Shown here piece by piece: positions 1-6,696 of a stretch of DNA of 64,000 nucleotides (positions within the stretch are counted from its first letter, which is position 1; each line of letters opens with the position of its first letter). The DNA is from Epilithonimonas bovis DSM 19482 (lineage in GTDB: Bacteria > Bacteroidota > Bacteroidia > Flavobacteriales > Weeksellaceae). Under the pieces are notes generated by a model. It worked only from the letters and a program-made list of their open reading frames with translations, made no database searches and was not told the DNA's origin. The translations under genes were made by a program, and so were the position numbers. The stretch is from NCBI RefSeq assembly GCF_900108115.1, contig NZ_FTPU01000003.1:86607-150606 (forward strand). Direction: 5' to 3'.

Positions 1-203
1 CAACCTCTGATATTACTTTTGATGATGTCCTTAATGCCCGTAGATTTTCTTCTGTTATCTACAAAACCGATAACGGAATGGGAAGAGGTGGAAGCGGCGT
101 TATCGATGAATATATCCCTAATGATGCAGAAGGACAATTAGAAGAAAGTGACAGAATCAAGGCACAAATTCTACAAATGGAAAATGATATGTGGAATTAC
201 TAA
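1..203 (+). CDS. gldN: GldN gliding motility / T9SS ring protein, C-terminal part
   Basis: Partial gene, cut by the left edge. The frame is open from base 3 to the TAA at 201-203 and gives 66 C-terminal residues. The stretch FDDVLNARRFSSVIYK and the ending MENDMWNY resemble the C terminus of GldN (PorN), the periplasmic ring partner of GldK in the type 9 secretion and gliding machinery of Bacteroidota. A terminator follows at once, as expected for the last gene of a gldKLMN operon. The assignment is by remembered family pattern on a short piece, and the rest of the operon is outside the window. Confidence 0.65.
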   Translation, partial: TSDITFDDVLNARRFSSVIYKTDNGMGRGGSGVIDEYIPNDAEGQLEESDRIKAQILQMENDMWNY

Positions 204-222
204 TATTTCTCATAGCCCAAAT

Positions 223-256
223 AAAAAAACCTGAGTATCTTTACTCAGGTTTTTTG
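223..256 (+). terminator. Intrinsic terminator after gldN
   Basis: Nine-base-pair stem ACCTGAGTA/TACTCAGGT with a TCTT loop (229-250), preceded by an A run and followed by TTTTT. It ends the gldN transcript. The T run stops only four bases before the next start codon at 260. Confidence 0.85.
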
Positions 257-259
257 TTT

Positions 260-1300
260 ATGGAAACAGTAGAGTATATTATCGCAGGCGCTGGCTATGC
301 TGGCGTTTTTATGGCGCATCAGCTAATTAAAGAAAATAAAACATTTAAGATTTTTTACGATGGCATCGAATCAGCATCTCAAATTTCTGCAGGTGTGTGT
401 AATCCGGTGATTCTAAAGAGGTTTAACACCTTTTGGAAGTCTAAAGAGCAGGTCACCTATCTTCATGAGGTTTTTTCGGAGATCCAAAGCTATACAGGTA
501 CAAATTATTTAGTCAGAGAGAATGTTGTCAGGATTTTTCATAATGATGAAGAAAAGAAACAGTGGCTCAAGCGATCACAAAATGAAGATCTGAAGGATTA
601 TTTAAATCCTGATTTTATTAAACTGGGATGTGTTGAGAATGCTAATGGTGCTGGATTGGTGAATCATTCTTGCCGGATAAATGTTGGCCGTTTTTTTACA
701 GATATGCTTAACTACCTTCGTGAGCATCATTATATGGTTGAAGAAAAATTGGACTATCAGAGTATTGATCTGATAAATAACCAATATAAAAATTTATTTT
801 TTTCAAAGATTATTTTTTGTGAAGGTATCGCTTCCAATGACAATCCGTTTTTTAATACAATTCCCGTTCAGCCCAACAAGGGGCATTGTTTACGAATAAA
901 ACTGGCCGGGGAAGTAGATCCGTTTACGATTAAGAAAAAACATTTTCTTTTTGATCTCGCAGGCACTGATTACTATTATGGTGGCACCTATGACCGTTTC
1001 GATAAATCTTCCGATATTAACAGCGATTCTGTAGATGAGCTCCGTTCCGGTCTTCAGGAGATTTATAAGGGTCATTTTGTATTGCAGGAGGTGAAAACTG
1101 CTTTCCGAGCTACGGTAGCCGACAGAAGGCCAATTCTTGGCAGTCACAGGCAATATAAAAATTTATTTATTTTCAATGGATTGGGTGCCAGAGGCGTTTA
1201 TAACGGTAGTTATTTTTCCAAAGTGCTCTTCGATTATTTAGAAAAAGATGGAGAACTCGATCCGGAAATTGATGTCAAAAGATTTTATAATGATAATTAG
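260..1300 (+). CDS. FAD-dependent oxidoreductase (DAO-like)
   Basis: 346 residues. The N-terminal beta strand and dinucleotide fold IIAGAGYAG (GxGxxG at residues 10-15) bind FAD. The C-terminal GLGARGVYNGSYF segment matches the flavin-closing strand of D-amino-acid oxidase/glycine oxidase-type enzymes (DAO superfamily). The substrate cannot be told from sequence. The ATG at 260 is preferred over an in-frame GTG at 191, because the GTG lies inside gldN and would place a terminator inside the coding sequence, while METVEYIIAGAG is the expected N terminus. A gene of this family commonly follows gldN in flavobacteria. The next gene, cysH, has its own promoter. Confidence 0.85.
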   Translation: METVEYIIAGAGYAGVFMAHQLIKENKTFKIFYDGIESASQISAGVCNPVILKRFNTFWKSKEQVTYLHEVFSEIQSYTGTNYLVRENVVRIFHNDEEKKQWLKRSQNEDLKDYLNPDFIKLGCVENANGAGLVNHSCRINVGRFFTDMLNYLREHHYMVEEKLDYQSIDLINNQYKNLFFSKIIFCEGIASNDNPFFNTIPVQPNKGHCLRIKLAGEVDPFTIKKKHFLFDLAGTDYYYGGTYDRFDKSSDINSDSVDELRSGLQEIYKGHFVLQEVKTAFRATVADRRPILGSHRQYKNLFIFNGLGARGVYNGSYFSKVLFDYLEKDGELDPEIDVKRFYNDN

Positions 1301-1321
1301 TTAAATTTAAATTATACTAAT

Positions 1322-1352
1322 TTGGTCAGATATCAATGAATCGCTAAATTTG
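1322..1352 (+). promoter_or_regulatory. Bacteroidota-type promoter of the cys cluster
   Basis: TTG at 1322-1324, a 20-base spacer, then TAAATTTG at 1345-1352. This fits the flavobacterial consensus TTG-N17-23-TAnnTTTG. The cysH start lies about 20 bases downstream. No riboswitch-like fold is apparent in this short leader. Confidence 0.65.
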
Positions 1353-1371
1353 TCTTGGATTACATTGAGTG

Positions 1372-2085
1372 ATGGAGAACAAATTAAAAGAAACATTTCA
1401 AAAACTACAGAGCAATCATATAGAAAACAAATCTATCGAGGAAGTTCTGGAGATTCTTATACAGACTTTTCCCGATGAAGTTTGCTTCTCAACAAGTTTC
1501 AGTTTCGAAGATCAGGTGATTACTGATTATGTAAAAAATTCTGGGATCAAAATCTTTACCTTAGATACAGGCCGTTTGTTCGAAGATACCTACAACACCT
1601 GGAATTTGACGAAATCCAAGTATAAACTCCCTATCAGGGCCTATTACCCAGACCCTGCGGAATTGGAACCATTCATTCAGGAAAAAGGGCCGGATTCCTT
1701 TTATACATCCGTCGAAAACAGAAAAACTTGTTGTGATATTAGGAAGGTACATCCATTGAAAAGAGCGCTGAAGGGTAATAAGATTTGGATTACAGGTTTG
1801 CGTGCGGAACATTCTGTGGCAAGGGAAAACCTTACTCAGTTGGAATGGGATGAATCCAACCAAATTATCAAATACCATCCAATCCTTTTCTGGACGACCG
1901 AGCAGGTGAGAGATTACATCAGAAAAAATAATATTCCTTACAATATTTTGCACGATAGAGGTTTCGTCAGTATTGGTTGTGCACCTTGTACACGGGCTGT
2001 GCAACCGGGTGAGGATTTTCGTGCAGGCCGCTGGTGGTGGGAAGATGCCAGTAAAAAAGAATGCGGGCTTCACGTACATAAATAA
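1372..2085 (+). CDS. cysH: Assimilatory adenylyl-sulfate / PAPS reductase
   Basis: 237 residues. Reduces activated sulfate (APS or PAPS) to sulfite with thioredoxin as donor. Visible features: a PAPS-reductase PP-loop fold with STSFSFEDQV near residues 40-49, a CC pair at 120-121, CAPC at 203-206, and the catalytic cysteine in the C-terminal ECGLHVHK (C231). The CC...CxxC set is the [4Fe-4S] signature of the bacterial APS-reducing type, so APS is the likelier substrate. The ATG at 1372 is chosen over the GTG at 1369, which is only one codon longer. First gene of the cluster, 18 bases before cysD. Confidence 0.93.
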   Translation: MENKLKETFQKLQSNHIENKSIEEVLEILIQTFPDEVCFSTSFSFEDQVITDYVKNSGIKIFTLDTGRLFEDTYNTWNLTKSKYKLPIRAYYPDPAELEPFIQEKGPDSFYTSVENRKTCCDIRKVHPLKRALKGNKIWITGLRAEHSVARENLTQLEWDESNQIIKYHPILFWTTEQVRDYIRKNNIPYNILHDRGFVSIGCAPCTRAVQPGEDFRAGRWWWEDASKKECGLHVHK

Positions 2086-2103
2086 CAATTAATTAAGATT
2101 AAA

Positions 2104-3012
2104 ATGTCAAAATATCATTTGGATTATCTGGAGCAGTTAGAATCCGAAGCCATTCATATTTTCAGGGAAGTTGCGGGTCAGTTTGAGCGGCCGGCTTTGC
2201 TTTTTAGTGGTGGAAAAGACAGCATTACACTGGTGCATTTGGCACTCAAAGCTTTTCGTCCGGGTAAATTTCCGTTTCCGTTAGTTCATATCGACACTGG
2301 CCATAATTTTCCCGAAGTTCTGGAATTTCGTGACCAGTTGGCTGAACAAATCGGAGAAAAACTAATTGTAAGAAAAGTTGAAGATACCATCAAAGAAAAA
2401 GGCCTGACCGAACCAAAAGGAAAATTGCCAAGTAGAAATGCATTGCAGACTTTCACATTATTGGACACGGTCGAAGAATTCGAATTCGATTGCTGTATTG
2501 GTGGCGGAAGACGAGATGAGGAAAAAGCCAGAGCAAAAGAAAGAATTTTCTCTGTTCGCGATGATTTTGGACAATGGGACCCGAAACTTCAGCGTCCCGA
2601 ACTTTGGAATACTTACAATGGGAAAATCCATAAAGGAGAACAGGTGAGAGCATTTCCAATTAGTAACTGGACAGAGTTGGATGTTTGGAATTATATCTTG
2701 AAAGAAAATATTCAACTGCCTTCAATCTATTTTTCTCACGAGAGAGAAGTTCTGAATCTCGATAATCAATTTATCGCAATGAACGAGTTTGTGAATCTGG
2801 AGGAAGGCGACATTGTAACCACGGAAAAAGTACGTTACAGAACGGTTGGGGATATGACTTGCACCGCCGCAGTTTTGTCCGAGGCAGATAATCTGGAACA
2901 AGTGATTGCAGAAATTATCACCACAAAAACCAGCGAACGAGGCGAAACCAGAATAGACGACAGAACTTCGGAAGCCGCAATGGAAGACAGAAAGAAAGCC
3001 GGATATTTTTAG
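2104..3012 (+). CDS. cysD: Sulfate adenylyltransferase subunit 2
   Basis: 302 residues, the normal family length. Small catalytic subunit of ATP sulfurylase, which makes APS from ATP and sulfate and pairs with the GTPase CysN. The PP-loop SGGKDS is at residues 35-40. GGGRRDEEKARAKERIFS and the C-terminal AAMEDRKKAGYF are highly conserved in CysD. Transcribed with cysH upstream. A hairpin repeat overlaps its stop codon and separates it from cysN, so cysN expression depends on read-through or on another promoter in the 143-base gap. Confidence 0.96.
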   Translation: MSKYHLDYLEQLESEAIHIFREVAGQFERPALLFSGGKDSITLVHLALKAFRPGKFPFPLVHIDTGHNFPEVLEFRDQLAEQIGEKLIVRKVEDTIKEKGLTEPKGKLPSRNALQTFTLLDTVEEFEFDCCIGGGRRDEEKARAKERIFSVRDDFGQWDPKLQRPELWNTYNGKIHKGEQVRAFPISNWTELDVWNYILKENIQLPSIYFSHEREVLNLDNQFIAMNEFVNLEEGDIVTTEKVRYRTVGDMTCTAAVLSEADNLEQVIAEIITTKTSERGETRIDDRTSEAAMEDRKKAGYF

Positions 3013-3096
3013 GAGCCGAGAACCTGCTGTCCGCTATATCTTTTGCTTTTTCATATATGAAAAAAAAGCAAAAGGATGCCGCTACCATCAGGGCTA
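3011..3096 (+). repeat. Hairpin repeat element, copy 1
   Basis: Constant left end AGGAGCCGAGAACCTGCTGT followed by CTATATC, and constant right end AAAGGATGCCG...GGGCTA, shared with 23052-23166 and 52279-52388. The middle is a long stem, CTTTTGCTTTTTCATA against TATGAAAAAAAAGCAAAAG, with a three-base bulge. The element starts inside the cysD stop codon and points the same way as that gene. Confidence 0.8.
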
Positions 3097-3155
3097 TTGA
3101 GCAATTCTATGGTTAGATGATAACCAATCAACATTAACAATTAACCATTACAATA

Positions 3156-4394
3156 ATGGACATATTAAGATTTATAACTGCAGGAAGTGTAGATGACGGA
3201 AAAAGTACACTGATAGGCAGATTATTATACGATAGCAAAAACATTCTGATAGACCAATTGGAAGCTGTTGAACGCGCCAGCAAATTCAAAAATGACGGAA
3301 CTATTGATTTGGCATTACTGACAGACGGTTTGAGAGCCGAACGTGAACAAGGAATTACAATTGATGTGGCTTACAAATATTTCTCAACACCAAAACGTAA
3401 ATTCATCATCGCAGATGCGCCGGGTCACGTTCAATATACCCGAAATATGATTACCGGAGCCAGTAACGCTGCTTTAATCATTATTCTGATTGATGCCAGA
3501 AACGGAATCATAGAACAGACCAAAAGACATTCAATCATTGCATCTTTGCTTAACATTCCGAATGTTGTTGTGGCGATTAATAAGTTGGACTTAGTTGGGT
3601 ATTCGGAAGAGATTTTCAATAATATCAAAAGCGACTATTCCAAAATGGCAGAACAGCTGTCTTTGAATAATGTCGTTTATATTCCAATCTCAGCTTTAAA
3701 TGGAGACAATATCGTTGACCAATCCGAAAACCTGAATTGGTACGAAGGGAAAACTTTACTCGATTATTTGGAAACTGTTGAGCTGGAAAATACAATCAAT
3801 CTCGATAAAGCCAGATTTCCTGTTCAATACGTAATTCGTCCTCAGACAGAAGAACTTCACGATTATCGTGGATATGCAGGAAAAATCACCAGCGGAATTT
3901 ATAAAGTTGGAGATTCGGTGACGATTTTACCTTCCGGAACTGAAAGTAAGATTTCTGTAATAGAAGTCGCTCAAAAACAAGTTGAAGAAGCATTTGCGCC
4001 TCAAAGTGTGGTTTTGCATTTGGAAAATGATGTAGATATCAGCCGTGGAGATTTGATTGTAAAATCTGATGACCTGCCAAAAATTGAACAGGAGCTGGAA
4101 GTTCTCGTTTGCTGGATGGGCGATAAACCTTTGAAATCTGGTTCAAAATATCTGATTCAAAATAACACAACTCAAGTCAAAGGAATCGTAAAAGACATCG
4201 AATATAAATTGGATGTCAATACTTTGGAAAAACAAGAAGTGGAGCAAGTTTCACTCAACGAAATCGTAAAACTAAAACTCAAAACTGCAAAACCTTTAGC
4301 TTACGATTCTTACAAAGATTTGGCTTCCAATGGCGGAATTATCTTTATTGATGAGACAAGTTTTGTAACAGTTGGTGCAGGATTGATTCAGTAA
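3156..4394 (+). CDS. cysN: Sulfate adenylyltransferase subunit 1 (GTPase)
   Basis: 412 residues. EF-Tu-like GTPase subunit of ATP sulfurylase; GTP hydrolysis drives APS synthesis by CysD. The G1 P-loop GSVDDGKST is at residues 10-18, G3 DAPGH at 87-91 and G4 NKLD at 142-145, followed by two beta-barrel domains. No APS kinase (CysC) domain is fused at the C terminus, and no cysC lies nearby. This fits a pathway in which CysH reduces APS directly. The start is ATG 3156, just before the P-loop, shorter than in E. coli but usual for Bacteroidota. Confidence 0.95.
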   Translation: MDILRFITAGSVDDGKSTLIGRLLYDSKNILIDQLEAVERASKFKNDGTIDLALLTDGLRAEREQGITIDVAYKYFSTPKRKFIIADAPGHVQYTRNMITGASNAALIIILIDARNGIIEQTKRHSIIASLLNIPNVVVAINKLDLVGYSEEIFNNIKSDYSKMAEQLSLNNVVYIPISALNGDNIVDQSENLNWYEGKTLLDYLETVELENTINLDKARFPVQYVIRPQTEELHDYRGYAGKITSGIYKVGDSVTILPSGTESKISVIEVAQKQVEEAFAPQSVVLHLENDVDISRGDLIVKSDDLPKIEQELEVLVCWMGDKPLKSGSKYLIQNNTTQVKGIVKDIEYKLDVNTLEKQEVEQVSLNEIVKLKLKTAKPLAYDSYKDLASNGGIIFIDETSFVTVGAGLIQ

Positions 4395-4403
4395 TTGTAA
4401 CAT

Positions 4404-4425
4404 TGTCAGGTTGAGCTTGTCGAAG
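4404..4425 (-). repeat. CTTCGACA-type intergenic repeat
   Basis: On the minus strand it reads CTTCGACAAGCTCAACCTGA followed by CA. It matches 20 of 22 bases of the copy at 39548-39569 and is more distantly like 39603-39624. It fills the short cysN to next-gene gap. Confidence 0.7.
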
Positions 4426-4445
4426 TCTATTTAAAAATTAAAAAT

Positions 4446-5738
4446 TTGACATCAAAAATTTCACTTCCGGTTTTCATCAATGCATCGACTAACAAAATTT
4501 TGATTATCGGCGGTGGAAAATTAGCTTCGGAACAGCTTAATGATATTATGCAGAATATTCCGGATGCTAATATCAGCGTTCTCGCAAAGAGACTGTCTGA
4601 TGATATCAAAAACCTGTTACTGGAAAATACATCGGTCAAAATTATCAATGAAGATTTTGATGATTCCTATTTGGAGATTGCGGATTTGTTCATTGTGGCG
4701 ACAGAGGATTCTGCCCAAGACCAATTGATAATTAATAAAATTAAGGAAAGAAAGAATCTATATTTTGCGCCTAGTCTTCCTTCTGATAATGATTTTTTCT
4801 TTCGTGGGAATAATGATAATCAAGACAGGAAAAATCTTTTCTTTATTAATGGTGAAAAGAAATGGCGAAGAATAGCAAGTATTTTTTTCTTTGCTTTTGT
4901 AATTTTATTAATAGGAAATATTCTATCTTTTTACATCGGATTCAACGATTTAGAAGTCGCTTATCAATATCTGAATCATAATACGGACGAACGATTTTTC
5001 TGGTTATTCTTGGTCGGTTTTCTAGCACAATTGATTGATGGCGCTTTGGGAATGGGTTACGGTGTGACTTGTACAGCCGCGCTTTTATATATTGGGATTC
5101 CATTACCTGCAATCAGTAGTAGTATTCATACGGCTGAGATGTTTTCGAGTGGCGCTTCGGGTTTCAGTCATTACAAATTCGGGAATATTAATAAAAAATT
5201 ATTCAAGAATATATTAATTCCAGGTGTGATTGGAGCCGTTGTTGGAGCTTTGTTGCTATCATATTTTGGAGAAAAATATGCAGGAATTATTAAACCGATT
5301 TTGGCGACTTATACATTCATTCTTGGGGTAAGGATTCTCTTTAATGCATTCAAGAAAAATAAAAAACGTAAGAAGACGAAAAGAGTAGGCTGGTTAGCCG
5401 GAGCAGGTGGTTTCTTAGATTCTTTCGGCGGTGGCGGTTGGGGACCTTTGGTAACTTCAACTTTAATTTCAAAAGGAAAAACACCCCGTTATATCATCGG
5501 AACAGTCAGCTTAACCGAGTTTTTCGTAACATTCGCAAGTGCATTGACATTCTTTTCGGTTATCGGAATCAGTCATTGGCAGTTGATAGCAGCCTTGATT
5601 TTAGGAGGTGTTTTTGCAGCGCCAATTGCAGCGAAATTAGCCGGTAAATTACCTTTGAAAGCAATGTTTATCGGAGTTGGACTGATGGTAATTATTTGGA
5701 GTTTGAATGTTCTTTTGAAGACATTTCATTTAATCTAA
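4446..5738 (+). CDS. Siroheme synthase-like domain fused to TauE/SafE sulfite exporter
   Basis: 430 residues, two domains. Residues 1 to about 110 look like the NAD-binding precorrin-2 dehydrogenase half of siroheme synthase (Met8/CysG N-terminal type), with KILIIGGGKLASEQL (GGGxxA at 22-27) and FIVATEDSAQDQLI. Residues about 135-430 are a multi-spanning TauE/SafE (TSUP) transporter with GALGMGYGVTCTA and GGFLDSFGGGGWGP, families linked to sulfite or organosulfonate export. Lying directly after cysHDN, it plausibly links siroheme supply for sulfite reductase with disposal of excess sulfite. That link is inference. The start is TTG 4446: there is no in-frame ATG before the GGG motif, and a stop lies at 4398. 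Whether the dehydrogenase half is catalytic is unknown. Confidence 0.85.
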   Translation: MTSKISLPVFINASTNKILIIGGGKLASEQLNDIMQNIPDANISVLAKRLSDDIKNLLLENTSVKIINEDFDDSYLEIADLFIVATEDSAQDQLIINKIKERKNLYFAPSLPSDNDFFFRGNNDNQDRKNLFFINGEKKWRRIASIFFFAFVILLIGNILSFYIGFNDLEVAYQYLNHNTDERFFWLFLVGFLAQLIDGALGMGYGVTCTAALLYIGIPLPAISSSIHTAEMFSSGASGFSHYKFGNINKKLFKNILIPGVIGAVVGALLLSYFGEKYAGIIKPILATYTFILGVRILFNAFKKNKKRKKTKRVGWLAGAGGFLDSFGGGGWGPLVTSTLISKGKTPRYIIGTVSLTEFFVTFASALTFFSVIGISHWQLIAALILGGVFAAPIAAKLAGKLPLKAMFIGVGLMVIIWSLNVLLKTFHLI

Positions 5739-6094
5739 ATTTCCTGCCCAAACTGTAAGATAAAACCATTGTTGTCATAAATGGCGAACTCGCGCATTCC
5801 CCATTCAAAAGTTTCCAATTCGTAGCAAATTTTAACGTCTGATTTTAAGCTTTCCCAAATTTCATCAACATTCTGAACATTGATGTAAAAACTTCCTGTA
5901 AAATTAGGTTTGATGAAAACTGTATGTTGGTTGGGTTTTGCAAACATTAGTTCAACATTATCTCGAGAAACGGAAGCCCAACCCCAATCTTCATTCTTTT
6001 CTCCAAGTTCAAAACCGAGAATGTCTGTATAGAATTCTATCGTTTCTTCAAATTGGTCGGTCCAAAGAATCGGTCTTAAAGAATTGAATTTCAT
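5735..6094 (-). CDS. VOC (glyoxalase/bleomycin resistance-like) protein
   Basis: 119 residues, a single vicinal-oxygen-chelate domain with paired beta-alpha-beta-beta-beta modules: the FEETIEFYTDILGFEL start, VELMFAKP, and the C-terminal FAIYDNNGFILQFGQ. Family members include metal-dependent lyases, isomerases and drug-binding proteins, and the substrate here is not predictable. Its stop codon overlaps the stop of the convergent TauE fusion gene by three bases, so no terminator fits between them. Confidence 0.85.
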   Translation of the reverse strand: MKFNSLRPILWTDQFEETIEFYTDILGFELGEKNEDWGWASVSRDNVELMFAKPNQHTVFIKPNFTGSFYINVQNVDEIWESLKSDVKICYELETFEWGMREFAIYDNNGFILQFGQEI

Positions 6095-6095
6095 A

Positions 6096-6611
6096 TTAGA
6101 TAAACGTCAAAAGCAAAGCAATCACAATCCCAATAATCGTGAAAATCATCCCTCTTTTGAAGATTTTCGACTTCGGAGGAAACATCCAAAAACTTGATAG
6201 CACAAAGAAAAATAATGATATTCCAAAAAAAGTATTGAGTGGAGAAAGCGTGTCTTTGGATTGAGATTTATGAAGCTTAGTCATTTTATCCAGGACAAAA
6301 GGCAATTCCTTTTTCTTATATTTTGCTTCACCAGTTTTTATATTATAAGTCCCTTGTTTGAAATACATTACATCGCCTTTGGTTTTATCAACCTCAAAAC
6401 CTTTGATTTTAATTTCTTTACCCAGCTTTTTCTCATCCAGATTGGGCTCGAATGTCTTTTCGTAGTTTTTCTCTTTTTTAAGAAAATCAGTATCACGGTA
6501 AACCAAAAGTACGCCGCTGATTGCATAGACTGCCATAATCCCTGCGAGGAAATAACCGAGATAACGGTGCGTGATTCTCATAAAAGTTTTTGTATTCCTG
6601 ATTTTATCCAT
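6096..6611 (-). CDS. PepSY-associated membrane protein
   Basis: 171 residues. The N-terminal RITHRYLGYFLAGIMAVYAI segment is the typical first helix of PepSY-associated transmembrane proteins (His near the membrane edge). A periplasmic middle (residues about 40-120) carries GDVMYFKQGTYNIKTGE, reminiscent of PepSY, and two C-terminal helices follow. Such proteins often sit beside TonB siderophore receptors and are thought to act in ferric-siderophore reduction or handling. The start is ATG 6611; an in-frame upstream extension to 6650 overlaps the hairpin and lacks family-like sequence. Lies 85 bases downstream of the receptor stop on the same strand. Confidence 0.78.
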   Translation of the reverse strand: MDKIRNTKTFMRITHRYLGYFLAGIMAVYAISGVLLVYRDTDFLKKEKNYEKTFEPNLDEKKLGKEIKIKGFEVDKTKGDVMYFKQGTYNIKTGEAKYKKKELPFVLDKMTKLHKSQSKDTLSPLNTFFGISLFFFVLSSFWMFPPKSKIFKRGMIFTIIGIVIALLLTFI

Positions 6612-6636
6612 TGTATTATTGTTTTTTATTAATATG

Positions 6637-6668
6637 AAAAGTGGAGACAAATGTATGACTCCACTTTT
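6637..6668 (-). terminator. Hairpin between receptor and PepSY gene
   Basis: Ten-base-pair inverted repeat AAAAGTGGAG (6637-6646) / CTCCACTTTT (6659-6668). It lies just after the receptor stop on the minus strand and before the PepSY gene, so it may act as a partial terminator or attenuator. The T tract is weak. Confidence 0.5.
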
Positions 6669-6696
6669 ATTTTTAGAAATTTGATTTGATATTTTT

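Noticed and set aside
191..259. GTG-initiated N-terminal extension of the FAD oxidoreductase
   Set aside because: It overlaps the gldN end and would translate through a terminator; the ATG at 260 leads directly into the flavin-binding strand.
1301..1371. SAM or other sulfur-related riboswitch before cysH
   Set aside because: The gap is about 70 bases, mostly promoter, with no multi-helix structure.
1561..2088. Long minus-strand open frame opposite cysH
   Set aside because: Mirror frame of a conserved gene; its translation shows no family-like sequence.
3011..3155. CRISPR-like repeat
   Set aside because: Only single dispersed copies with self-complementary middles; no regular repeat-spacer array and no cas genes.
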